Part shown: piece after piece, positions 9,479-22,600 of the stretch | How the letters are laid out: the number at the start of each line of letters is the position of its first letter | Numbering within the stretch: the stretch's first letter is position 1 | Origin: Auanema rhodensis | Taxonomy: Eukaryota > Nematoda > Chromadorea > Rhabditida > Rhabditidae | Assembly (NCBI GenBank): GCA_964057225.1 | Contig: OZ059894.1 | Location: forward strand, 1,798,001-1,862,000 | Direction: 5' to 3' | DNA length: 64,000 nt | The notes under the pieces: generated by a model | Databases searched by the model: none | Seen by the model: the letters and a program-made list of their open reading frames with translations, nothing else | What the model was told of the DNA's origin: nothing | Program-made: the position numbers and the translations under genes

Positions 9479-12400
9479 GTGCATTTTTAAGCTAGCGCAA
9501 ATCTGATAACACAGATCGACGCAGCTTGAAAATCCGCATCGAATGCACTATACTACTTTGAGAAACGCTTAATACAAAAATTAGTTATGATCGTTTGAAA
9601 AATGATGCATTAGTGTATGTTGAGTTTCCATGTACACTCAACATTGCTTCCAAAAACATTTTGACAAAAATTTTTTCGAAAAATTTCAAATTAATTTAGC
9701 AGAAAGTATATGTTTTTAGATTCCTTTTCTCAAGGCAAAGACGATGGACAATGTTATTCAACGAAAAAATTAATTCTTCAGGGTGAAAATCGAGGATATA
9801 TGTGTGAATTTATATCAGTTGATATCTCGGTGCATTTTTAAGCTAGCGCAAATCTGATAACACAGATCGACGCAGCTTGAAAATCCGCATTGAATGCACT
9901 ATACTACATTGAGGAACGCTTAATACAAAAATTAGTTATGATCGTTTGAAAAATGATGCATTAGTGTATGTTGAGTTTCCATGTACACTCAACATAGCTT
10001 CCAAAAACATTTTGACAAAAATTTTTTCGAAAAATTTCAAAATAATTAAGCAGAAAGTAGATGTTTTTAGATTCCTTTTTTTAAGGCAAAGACGATGGAC
10101 AATGTTATTCAACGAAAAAATTAATTCTTCAGGGTGAAAATCGAGGATATAAGTGTGAACTTATATCAGTTGATATCTCGGTGCATTTTTAAGCTAGCGC
10201 AAATCTGATAACACAGATCGACGCAGCTTGAAAATCCGCATCGAATGCACTATACTACATTGAGGAACGCTTAATACAAAAATTAGTTATGATCGTTTGA
10301 AAAATGATGCATTAGTGTATGTTTAGTTTCCATGTACACTCAACATAGCTTCCAAAAACATTTTGACAAAATTTTTTTCGAAAAATTTCAAAATAATTTA
10401 GCAGAAAGTAGATGTTTTTAGATTCCTTTTTTTAAGGCAAAGACGACGGACAATGTTATTCAACGAAAAAATTAATTCTTCAGGGTGAAAATCGAGGATA
10501 TAAGTGTGAACTTATATCAGTTGATATCTCGGTGCATTTTTAAGCTAGCGCAAATCTGATAACACAGATCGACGCAGCTTGAAAATCCGCATCGAATGCA
10601 CTATACTACATTGAGGAACGCTTAATACAAAAATTAGTTATGATCGTTTGAAAAATGATGCATTAGTGTATGTTGAGTTTCCATGTACACTCAACATAGC
10701 TTCCAAAAACATTTTGACAAAAATTTTTTCGAAAAATTTCAAAATAATTTAGCAGAAAGTAGATGTTTTTAGATTCCTTTTTTTAAGGCAAAGACGATGG
10801 ACAATGTTATTCAACGAAAAAATTAATTCTTCAGGGTGAAAATCGAGGATATAAGTGTGAACTTATATCAGTTGATATCTCGGTGCATTTTTAAGCTAGC
10901 GCAAATCTGATAACACAGATCGACGCAGCTTGAAAATCCGCATCGAATGCACTATACTACATTGAGAAACGCTTAATACAAAAATTAGTTATGATCGTTT
11001 GAAAAATGATGCATTAGTGTATGTTGAGTTTCCATGTACACTCAACATTGCTTCCAAAAACATTTTGACAAAAATTTTTTCGAAAAATTTCAAATTAATT
11101 TAGCAGAAAGTATATGTTTTTAGATTCCTTTTTTCAAGGCAAAGACGATGGACAATGTTATTCAACGAAAAAATTAATTCTTCAGGGTGAAAATCGAGGA
11201 TATAAGTGTGAACTTATATCAGTTGATATCTCGGTGCATTTTTAAGCTAGCGCAAATCTGATAACACAGATCGACGCAGCTTGAAAATCCGCATCGAATG
11301 CACTATACTACTTTGAGAAACGCTTAATACAAAAATTAGTTATGATCGTTTGAAAAATGATGCATTAGTGTATGTTGAGTTTCCATGTACACTCAACATT
11401 GCTTCCAAAAACATTTTGACAAAAATTTTTTCGAAAAATTTCAAATTAATTTAGCAGAAAGTATATGTTTTTAGATTCCTTTTTTCAAGGCAAAGACGAT
11501 GGACAATGTTATTCAACGAAAAAATTAATTCTTCAGGGTGAAAATCGAGGATATAAGTGTGAACTTATATCAGTTGATATCTCGGTGCATTTTTAAGCTA
11601 GCGCAAATCTGATAACACAGATCGACGCAGCTTGAAAATCCGCATCGAATGCACTATACTACATTGAGGAACGCTTAATACAAAAATTAGTTATGATCGT
11701 TTGAAAAATGATGCATTAGTGTATGTTCAGTTTCCATGTACACTCAACATAGCTTCCAAAAACATTTTGACAAAAATTTTTTCGAAAAATTTCAAAATAA
11801 TTTAGCAGAAAGTAGATGTTTTTAGATTCCTTTTTTTAAGGCAAAGACGATGGACAATGTTATTCAACGAAAAAATTAATTCTTCAGGGTGAAAATCGAG
11901 GATATAAGTGTGAACTTATATCAGTTGATATCTCGGTGCATTTTTAAGCTAGCGCAAATTTGATAACACAGATCGACGCAGCTTGAAAATCCGCATCGAA
12001 TGCACTATACTACATTGAGGAACGCTTAATACAAAAATTAGTTATGATCGTTTGAAAAATGATGCATTAGTGTATGTTGAGTTTCCATGTACACTCAACA
12101 TAGCTTCCAAAAACATTTTGACAAAAATTTTTTCGAAAAATTTCAAAATAATTTAGCAGAAAGTAGATGTTTTTAGATTCCTTTTTTTAAGTCAAAGACG
12201 ATGGACAATGTTATTCAACGAAAAAATTAATTCTTCAGGGTGAAAATCGAGGATATAAGTGTGAATTTATATCAGTTGATATCTCGGTGCATTTTTAAGC
12301 TAGCGCAAATCTGATAACACAGATCGACGCAGCTTGAAAATCCGCATTGAATGCACTATACTTCATTGAGGAACACTTAATACAAAAATTAGTTATGATC

Positions 12401-15400
12401 GTTTGAAAAATGATGCATTAGTGTATGTTGAGTTTCCATGTACACTCAACATAGCTTCCAAAAACATTTTGACAAAAATTTTTTCGAAAAATTTCGAAAT
12501 AATTTAGCAAAAAGTAGATGTTTTTAGATTCCTTTTTTTAAGGCAAAGACGATGGACAATGTTATTCAACGAAAAAATTAATTCTTCAGGGTGAAAATCG
12601 AGGATATAAGTGTGAACTTATATCAGTTGATATCTCGGTGCATTTTTAAGCTAGCGCAAATCTGATAACACAGATCGACGCAGCTTGAAAATCCGCATTG
12701 AATGCACTATACTACATTGAGGAACGCTTAATACAAAAATTAGTTATGATCGTTTGAAAAATGATGCATTAGTGTATGTTGAGTTTCCATGTACACTCAA
12801 CATAGCTTCCAAAAACATTTTGACAAAAATTTTTTCGAAAAATTTCAGAATAATTTAGCAGAAAGTAGATGTTTTTAGATTTCTTTTTTTAAGGCAAAGA
12901 CGATGGACAATGTTATTCAACGAAAAAATTAATTCTTCAGGGTGAAAATCGAGGATATAAGTGTGAACTTATATCAGTTGATATATCGGTGCATTTTTAA
13001 GCTAGCGCAAATCTGATAACACAGATCGACGCAGCTTGAAAATCCGCATCGAATGCACTATACTACATTGAGGAACGCTTAATACAAAAATTAGTTATGA
13101 TCGTTTGAAAAATGATGCATTAGTGTATGTTTAGTTTCCATGTACACTCAACATAGCTTCCAAAAACATTTTGACAAAATTTTTTTCGAAAAATTTCAAA
13201 ATAATTTAGCAGAAAGTAGATGTTTTTAGATTCCTTTTTTTAAGGCAAAGACGACGGACAATGTTATTCAACGAAAAAATTAATTCTTCAGGGTGAAAAT
13301 CGAGGATATAAGTGTGAACTTATATCAGTTGATATCTCGGTGCATTTTTAAGCTAGCGCAAATCTGATAACACAGATCGACGCAGCTTGAAAATCCGCAT
13401 CGAATGCACTATACTACATTGAGGAACGCTTAATACAAAAATTAGTTATGATCGTTTGAAAAATGATGCATTAGTGTATGTTGAGTTTCCATGTACACTC
13501 AACATAGCTTCCAAAAACATTTTGACAAAAATTTTTTCGAAAAATTTCAAAATAATTTAGCAGAAAGTAGATGTTTTTAGATTCCTTTTTCTAAGGCAAA
13601 GACGATGGACAATGTTATTCAACGAAAAAATTAATTCTTCAGGGTGAAAATCGAGGATATAAGTGTGAACTTATATCAGTTGATATCTCGGTGCATTTTT
13701 AAGCTAGCGCAAATCTGATAACACAGATCGACGCAGCTTGAAAATCCGCATCGAATGCACTATACTACATTGAGGAACGCTTAATACAAAAATTAGTTAT
13801 GATCGTTTGAAAAATGATGCATTAGTGTATGTTGAGTTTCCATGTACACTCAACATAGCTTCCAAAAACATTTTGACAAAAATTTTTTCGAAAAATTTCC
13901 AGATAATTTAGCAGAAAGTAGATGTTTTTAGATTCCTTTTTTCAAGGCAAAGACGATGGACAATGTTATTCAACGAAAAAATTAATTCTTCAGGGTGAAA
14001 ATCGAGGATATAAGTGTGAATTTATATCAGTTGATATCTCGGTGCATTTTTAAGCTAGCGCAAATCTGATAACACAGATCGACGCAGCTTGAAAATCCGC
14101 ATTGAATGCACTATACTTCATTGAAGAACGCTTAATACAAAAATTAGTTATGATCGTTTGAAAAATGATGCATTAGTGTATGTTGAGTTTCCATGTACAC
14201 TCAACATAGCTTCCAAAAACATTTTGACAAAAATTTTTTCGAAAAATTTCAAAATAATTTAGCAGAAAGTAGATGTTTTTAGATTCCTTTTTTTAAGGCA
14301 AAGACGATGGACAATGTTATTCAACGAAAAAATTAATTCTTCAGGGTGAAAATCGAGGATATAAGTGTGAATTTATATCAGTTGATATCTCGGTGCATTT
14401 TTAAGCTAGCGCAAATCTGATAACACAGATCGACGCAGCTTGAAAATCCGCATTGAATGCACTATACTTCATTGAGGAACGCTTAATACAAAAATTAGTT
14501 ATGATCGTTTGAAAAATGATGCATTAGTGTATGTTGAGTTTCCATGTACACTCAACATAGCTTCCAAAAACATTTTGACAAAAATTTTTTCGAAAAATTT
14601 CAAAATAATTTAGCAGAAAGTAGATGTTTTCAGATTCCTTTTTTTAAGGCAAAGACGATGGACAATGTTATTCAACGAAAAAATTAATTCTTCAGGGTGA
14701 AAATCGAGGATATAAGTGTGAACTTATATCAGTTGATATCTCGGTGCATTTTTAAGCTAGCGCAAATCTGATAACACAGATCGACGCAGCTTGAAAATCC
14801 GCATCGAATGCACTATACTACATTGAGGAACGCTTAATACAAAAATTAGTTATGATCGTTTGAAAAATGATGCATTAGTGTATGTTCAGTTTCCATGTAC
14901 ACTCAACATAGCTTCCAAAAACATTTTGACAAAAATTTTTTCGAAAAATTTCAAAATAATTTAGCAGAAAGTAGATGTTTTTAGATTCCTTTTTTTAAGG
15001 CAAAGACGATGGACAATGTTATTCAACGAAAAAATTAATTCTTCAGGGTGAAAATCGAGGATATAAGTGTGAACTTATATCAGTTGATATCTCGGTGCAT
15101 TTTTAAGCTAGCGCAAATTTGATAACACAGATCGACGCAGCTTGAAAATCCGCATCGAATGCACTATACTACATTGAGGAACGCTTAATACAAAAATTAG
15201 TTATGATCGTTTGAAAAATGATGCATTAGTGTATGTTGAGTTTCCATGTACACTCAACATAGCTTCCAAAAACATTTTGACAAAAATTTTTTCGAAAAAT
15301 TTCAAAATAATTTAGCAGAAAGTAGATGTTTTTAGATTCCTTTTTTTAAGGCAAAGACGATGGACAATGTTATTCAACGAAAAAATTAATTCTTCAGGGT

Positions 15401-17901
15401 GAAAATCGAGGATATAAGTGTGAACTTATATCAGTTGATATCTCGGTGCATTTTTAAGCTAGCGCAAATCTGATAACACAGATCGACGCAGCTTGAAAAT
15501 CCGCATCGAATGCACTATACTACATTGAGGAACGCTTAATACAAAAATTAGTTATGATCGTTTGAAAAATGATGCATTAGTGTATGTTTAGTTTCCATGT
15601 ACACTCAACATAGCTTCCAAAAACATTTTGACAAAAATTTTTTCGAAAAATTTCAAAATAATTTAGCAGAAAGTAGATGTTTTTAGATTCCTTTTTTTAA
15701 GGCAAAGACGATGGACAATGTTATTCAACGAAAAAATTAATTCTTCAGGGTGAAAATCGAGGATATAAGTGTGAACTTATATCAGTTGATATCTCGGTGC
15801 ATTTTTAAGCTAGCGCAAATTTGATAACACAGATCGACGCAGCTTGAAAATCCGCATCGAATGCACTATACTACATTGAGGAACGCTTAATACAAAAATT
15901 AGTTATGATCGTTTGAAAAATGATGCATTAGTGTATGTTGAGTTTCCATGTACACTCAACATAGCTTCCAAAAACATTTTGACAAAAATTTTTTCGAAAA
16001 ATTTCAAAATAATTTAGCAGAAAATAGATGTTTTTAGATTCCTTTTTTAAGGCAAAGACGATGGACAATGTTATTCAACGAAAAAATTAATTCTTCAGGG
16101 TGAAAATCGAGGATATAAGTGTGAACTTATATCAGTTGATATCTCGGTGCATTTTTAAGCTAGCGCAAATCTGATAACACAGATCGACGCAGCTTGAAAA
16201 TCCGCATCGAATGCACTATACTACATTGAGGAACGCTTAATACAAAAATTAGTTATGATCGTTTGAAAAATGATGCATTAGTGTATGTTTAGTTTCCATG
16301 TACACTCAACATAGCTTCCAAAAACATTTTGACAAAATTTTTTTCGAAAAATTTCAAAATAATTTAGCAGAAAGTAGATGTTTTTAGATTCCTTTTTTTA
16401 AGGCAAAGACGACGGACAATGTTATTCAACGAAAAAATTAATTCTTCAGGGTGAAAATCGAGGATATAAGTGTGAACTTATATCAGTTGATATCTCGGTG
16501 CATTTTTAAGCTAGCGCAAATCTGATAACACAGATCGACGCAGCTTGAAAATCCGCATCGAATGCACTATACTACATTGAGGAACGCTTAATACAAAAAT
16601 TAGTTATGATCGTTTGAAAAATGATGCATTAGTGTATGTTGAGTTTCCATGTACACTCAACATAGCTTCCAAAAACATTTTGACAAAAATTTTTTCGAAA
16701 AATTTCAAAATAATTTAGCAGAAAGTAGATGTTTTTAGATTCCTTTTTTTAAGGCAAAGACGATGGACAATGTTATTCAACGAAAAAATTAATTCTTCAG
16801 GGTGAAAATCGAGGATATAAGTGTGAACTTATATCAGTTGATATCTCGGTGCATTTTTAAGCTAGCGCAAATCTGATAACACAGATCGACGCAGCTTGAA
16901 AATCCGCATCGAATGCACTATACTACATTGAGAAACGCTTAATACAAAAATTAGTTATGATCGTTTGAAAAATGATGCATTAGTGTATGTTTAGTTTCCA
17001 TGTACACTCAACATAGCTTCCAAAAACATTTTGACAAAATTTTTTTCGAAGAATTTCAAAATAATTTAGCAGAAAGTAGATGTTTTTAGATTCCTTTTTT
17101 TAAGGCAAAGACGACGGACAATGTTATTCAACGAAAAAATTAATTCTTCAGGGTGAAAATCGAGGATATAAGTGTGAACTTATATCAGTTGATATCTCGG
17201 TGCATTTTTAAGCTAGCGCAAATCTGATAACACAGATCGACGCAGCTTGAAAATCCGCATCGAATGCACTATACTACTTTGAGAAACGCTTAATACAAAA
17301 ATTAGTTATGATCGTTTGAAAAATGATGCATTAGTGTATGTTGAGTTTCCATGTACACTCAACATAGCTTCCAAAAACATTTTGACAAAAATTTTTTCGA
17401 AAAATTTCGAAATAATTTAGCAGAAAGTAGATGTTTTTAGATTCCTTTTTTTAAGGCAAAGACGATAGACAATGTTATTCAACGAAAAAATTAATTCTTC
17501 AGGGTGAAAATCGAGGATATAAGTGTGAACTTATATCAGTTGATATCTCGGTGCATTTTTAAGCTAGCGCAAATCTGATAACACAGATCGACGCAGCTTG
17601 AAAATCCGCATCGAATGCACTATACTACATTGAGAAACGCTTAATACAAAAATTAGTTATGATCGTTTGAAAAATGATGCATTAGTGTATGTTTAGTTTC
17701 CATGTACACTCAACATAGCTTCCAAAAACATTTTGACAAAATTTTTTTCGAAGAATTTCAAAATAATTTAGCAGAAAGTAGATGTTTTTAGATTCCTTTT
17801 TTTAAGGCAAAGACGACGGACAATGTTATTCAACGAAAAAATTAATTCTTCAGGGTGAAAATCGAGGATATAAGTGTGAACTTATATCAGTTGATATCTC
17901 G
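9479..17901 (+). repeat. Family 1 block, copies 28-51
   Basis: Most units have p79A + p85G. Order of distinguishing marks: 28 M with p323T/p331T; 29 p62T; 30 p144T with A marks; 31 G0; 32-33 M; 34 p144C; 35 p25T; 36 p62T, p77T, p89A; 37 p62T, p211G; 38 p144T with A marks; 39 G0; 40 p210C, p212G; 41 p62T, p77T, p84A; 42 p62T, p77T, p239C; 43 p144C; 44 p25T; 45 p144T without A marks; 46 p25T, p228A; 47 p144T with A marks; 48 G0; 49-51 transition to family 2. Copy 46 (15797-16146) is 350 bp because its T run is one base short, which restores the register. Copies 49 and 51 share p203G and alternate with the type 50 unit. Confidence 0.82.
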
Positions 17902-19656
17902 GTGCATTTTTAAGCTAGCGCAAATCTGATAACACAGATCGACGCAGCTTGAAAATCCGCATCGAATGCACTATACTACTTTGAGAAACGCTTAATACAA
18001 AAATTAGTTATGATCGTTTGAAAAATGATGCATTAGTGTATGTTGAGTTTCCATGTACACTCAACATAGCTTCCAAAAACATTTTGACAAAAATTTTTTC
18101 GAAAAATTTCAAAATAATTTAGCAGAAAGTAGATGTTTTTAGATTCCTTTTTTTAAGGCAAAGACGATAGACAATGTTATTCAACGAAAAAATTAATTCT
18201 TCAGGGTGAAAATCGAGGATATAAGTGTGAACTTATATCACTTGATATCTCGGTGCATTTTTAAGCTAGCGCAAATCTGATAACACAGATCGACGCAGCT
18301 TGAAAATCCGCATCGAATGCATTATACTACTTTGAGAAACGCTTAATACAAAAATTAGTTATGATCGTTTGAAAAATGATGCATTAGTGTATGTTGAGTT
18401 TCCATGTACACTCAACATAGCTTCCAAAAACATTTTGACAAAATTTTTTTCGAAAAATTTCAAAATAATTTAGCAGAAAGTAGATGTTTTTAGATTCCTT
18501 TTTTTAAGGCAAAGACGACGGACAATGTTATTCAACGAAAAAATTAATTCTTCAGGGTGAAAATCGAGGATATAAGTGTGAACTTATATCAGTTGATATC
18601 TCGGTGCATTTTTAAGCTAGCGCAAATCTGATAACACAGATCGACGCAGCTTGAAAATCCGCATCGAATGCACTATACTACTTTGAGAAACGCTTAATAC
18701 AAAAATTAGTTATGATCGTTTGAAAAATGATGCATTAGTGTATGTTGAGTTTCCATGTACACTCAACATAGCTTCCAAAAACATTTTGACAAAAATTTTT
18801 TCGAAAAATTTCTAAATAATTTAGCAAAAAGTAGATGTTTTTAGATTCCTTTTTTTAAGGCAAAGACGATAGACAATGTTATTCAACGAAAAAATTAATT
18901 CTTCAGGGTGAAAATCGAGGATATAAGTGTGAACTTATATCAGTTGATATCTCGGTGCATTTTTAAGCTAGCGCAAATCTGATAACACAGATCGACGCAG
19001 CTTGAAAATCCGCATCGAATGCACTATACTACTTTGAGAAACGCTTAATACAAAAATTAGTTATGATCGTTTGAAAAATGATGCATTAGTGTATGTTGAG
19101 TTTCCATGTACACTCAACATAGCTTCCAAAAACATTTTGACAAAAATTTTTTCGAAAAATTTCAAAATAATTTAGCAGAAAGTAGATGTTTTTAGATTCC
19201 TTTTTTTAAGGCAAAGACGATAGACAATGTTATTCAACGAAAAAATTAATTCTTCAGGGTGAAAATCGAGGATATAAGTGTGAACTTATATCAGTTGATA
19301 TCTCGGTGCATTTTCAAGCTAGCGCAAATCTGATAACACAGATCGACGCAGCTTGAAAATCCGCATCGAATGCACTATACTACTTTGAGAAACGCTTAAT
19401 ACAAAAATTAGTTATGATCGTTTGAAAAATGATGCATTAGTGTATGTTGAGTTTCCATGTACACTCAACATAGCTTCCAAAAACATTTTGACAAAATTTT
19501 TTTCGAAAAATTTCAAAATAATTTAGCAGAAAGTAGATGTTTTTAGATTCCTTTTTTTAAGGCAATGACGACGGACAATGTTATTCAACGAAAAAATTAA
19601 TTCTTCAGGGTGAAAATCGAGGATATAAGTGTGAACTTATATCAGTTGATATCTCG
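17902..19656 (+). repeat. Family 2 island, copies 52-56 (first five of the 9-mer)
   Basis: Order C, A*, B, C-like (p268A but p340G), At. This equals units 1-5 of the 9-mer higher-order repeat found at 26677, 32293 and 36856. Copy 56 has p10C, which converts the T-G wobble in the p1-p70 hairpin to a C-G pair. The island is flanked on both sides by family 1. Confidence 0.82.
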
Positions 19657-22600
19657 GTGCATTTTTAAGCTAGCGCAAATCTGATAACACAGATCGACGC
19701 AGCTTGAAAATCCGCATCGAATGCACTATACTACTTTGAGAAACGCTTAATACAAAAATTAGTTATGATCGTTTGAAAAATGATGCATTAGTGTATGTTG
19801 AGTTTCCATGTACACTCAACATAGCTTCCAAAAACATTTTGACAAAAATTTTTTCGAAAAATTTCCAAATAATTTAGCAGAAAGTAGATGTTTTTAGATT
19901 CCTTTTTTCAAGGCAAAGACGATGGACAATGTTATTCAACGAAAAAATTAATTCTTCAGGGTGAAAATCGAGGATATAAGTGTGAATTTATATCAGTTGA
20001 TATCTCGGTGCATTTTTAAGCTAGCGCAAATCTGATAACACAGATCGACGCAGCTTGAAAATCCGCATTGAATGCACTATACTTCATTGAAGAACGCTTA
20101 ATACAAAAATTAGTTATGATCGTTTGAAAAATGATGCATTAGTGTATGTTGAGTTTCCATGTACACTCAACATAGCTTCCAAAAACATTTTGACAAAAAT
20201 TTTTTCGAAAAATTTCAAAATAATTTAGCAGAAAGTAGATGTTTTTAGATTCCTTTTTTTAAGGCAAAGACGATGGACAATGTTATTCAACGAAAAAATT
20301 AATTCTTCAGGGTGAAAATCGAGGATATAAGTGTGAACTTATATCAGTTGATATCTCGGTGCATTTTTAAGCTAGCGCAAATCTGATAACACAGATCGAC
20401 GCAGCTTGAAAATCCGCATCGAATGCACTATACTACATTGAGGAACGCTTAATACAAAAATTAGTTATGATCGTTTGAAAAATGATGCATTAGTGTATGT
20501 TCAGTTTCCATGTACACTCAACATAGCTTCCAAAAACATTTTGACAAAAATTTTTTCGAAAAATTTCAAAATAATTTAGCAGAAAGTAGATGTTTTTAGA
20601 TTCCTTTTTTTAAGGCAAAGACGATGGACAATGTTATTCAACGAAAAAATTAATTCTTCAGGGTGAAAATCGAGGATATAAGTGTGAATTTATATCAGTT
20701 GATATCTCGGTGCATTTTTAAGCTAGCGCAAATCTGATAACACAGATCGACGCAGCTTGAAAATCCGCATTGAATGCACTATACTTCATTGAGGAACACT
20801 TAATACAAAAATTAGTTATGATCGTTTGAAAAATGATGCATTAGTGTATGTTGAGTTTCCATGTACACTCAACATAGCTTCCAAAAACATTTTGACAAAA
20901 ATTTTTTCGAAAAATTTCAAAATAATTTAGCAAAAAGTAGATGTTTTTAGATTCCTTTTTTTAAGGCAAAGACGATGGACAATGTTATTCAACGAAAAAA
21001 TTAATTCTTCAGGGTGAAAATCGAGGATATAAGTGTGAACTTATATCAGTTGATATCTCGGTGCATTTTTAAGCTAGCGCAAATCTGATAACACAGATCG
21101 ACGCAGCTTGAAAATCCGCATCGAATGCACTATACTACTTTGAGAAACGCTTAATACAAAAATTAGTTATGATCGTTTGAAAAATGATGCATTAGTGTAT
21201 GTCGAGTTTCCATGTACACTCAACATTGCTTCCAAAAACATTTTGACAAAAATTTTTTCGAAAAATTTCAAATTAATTTAGCAGAAAGTATATGTTTTTA
21301 GATTCCTTTTCTCAAGGCAAAGACGATGGACAATGTTATTCAACGAAAAAATTAATTCTTCAGGGTGAAAATCGAGGATATATGTGTGAATTTATATCAG
21401 TTGATATCTCGGTGCATTTTTAAGCTAGCGCAAATCTGATAACACAGATCGACGCAGCTTGAAAATCCGCATTGAATGCACTATACTACATTGAGGAACG
21501 CTTAATACAAAAATTAGTTATGATCGTTTGAAAAATGATGCATTAGTGTATGTTGAGTTTCCATGTACACTCAACATAGCTTCCAAAAACATTTTGACAA
21601 AAATTTTTTCGAAAAATTTCAGAATAATTTAGCAGAAAGTAGATGTTTTTAGATTTCTTTTTTTAAGGCAAAGACGATGGACAATGTTATTCAACGAAAA
21701 AATTAATTCTTCAGGGTGAAAATCGAGGATATAAGTGTGAACTTATATCAGTTGATATCTCGGTGCATTTTTAAGCTAGCGCAAATCTGATAACACAGAT
21801 CGACGCAGCTTGAAAATCCGCATCGAATGCACTATACTACATTGAGGAACGCTTAATACAAAAATTAGTTATGATCGTTTGAAAAATGATGCATTAGTGT
21901 ATGTTTAGTTTCCATGTACACTCAACATAGCTTCCAAAAACATTTTGACAAAATTTTTTTCGAAAAATTTCAAAATAATTTAGCAGAAAGTAGATGTTTT
22001 TAGATTCCTTTTTTTAAGGCAAAGACGACGGACAATGTTATTCAACGAAAAAATTAATTCTTCAGGGTGAAAATCGAGGATATAAGTGTGAACTTATATC
22101 AGTTGATATCTCGGTGCATTTTTAAGCTAGCGCAAATCTGATAACACAGATCGACGCAGCTTGAAAATCCGCATCGAATGCACTATACTACATTGAGGAA
22201 CGCTTAATACAAAAATTAGTTATGATCGTTTGAAAAATGATGCATTAGTGTATGTTGAGTTTCCATGTACACTCAACATAGCTTCCAAAAACATTTTGAC
22301 AAAAATTTTTTCGAAAAATTTCAAAATAATTTAGCAGAAAGTAGATGTTTTTAGATTCCTTTTTTTAAGGCAAAGACGATGGACAATGTTATTCAACGAA
22401 AAAATTAATTCTTCAGGGTGAAAATCGAGGATATAAGTGTGAACTTATATCAGTTGATATCTCGGTGCATTTTTAAGCTAGCGGAAATCTGATAACACAG
22501 ATCGACGCAGCTTGAAAATCCGCATCGAATGCACTATACTACATTGAGGAACGCTTAATACAAAAATTAGTTATGATCGTTTGAAAAATGATGCATTAGT

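Noticed and set aside
9946-10137. A 63-codon open frame on the + strand starting at TTG.
   Set aside because: It exists only because p219 of copy 29 is A (AAG) where every other copy I read has T (TAG stop). It starts with TTG, lies wholly inside one satellite unit, has no coding context, and the frame is closed in sister units, in many of them by a second stop at p267-p269. It is a chance frame, not a gene.
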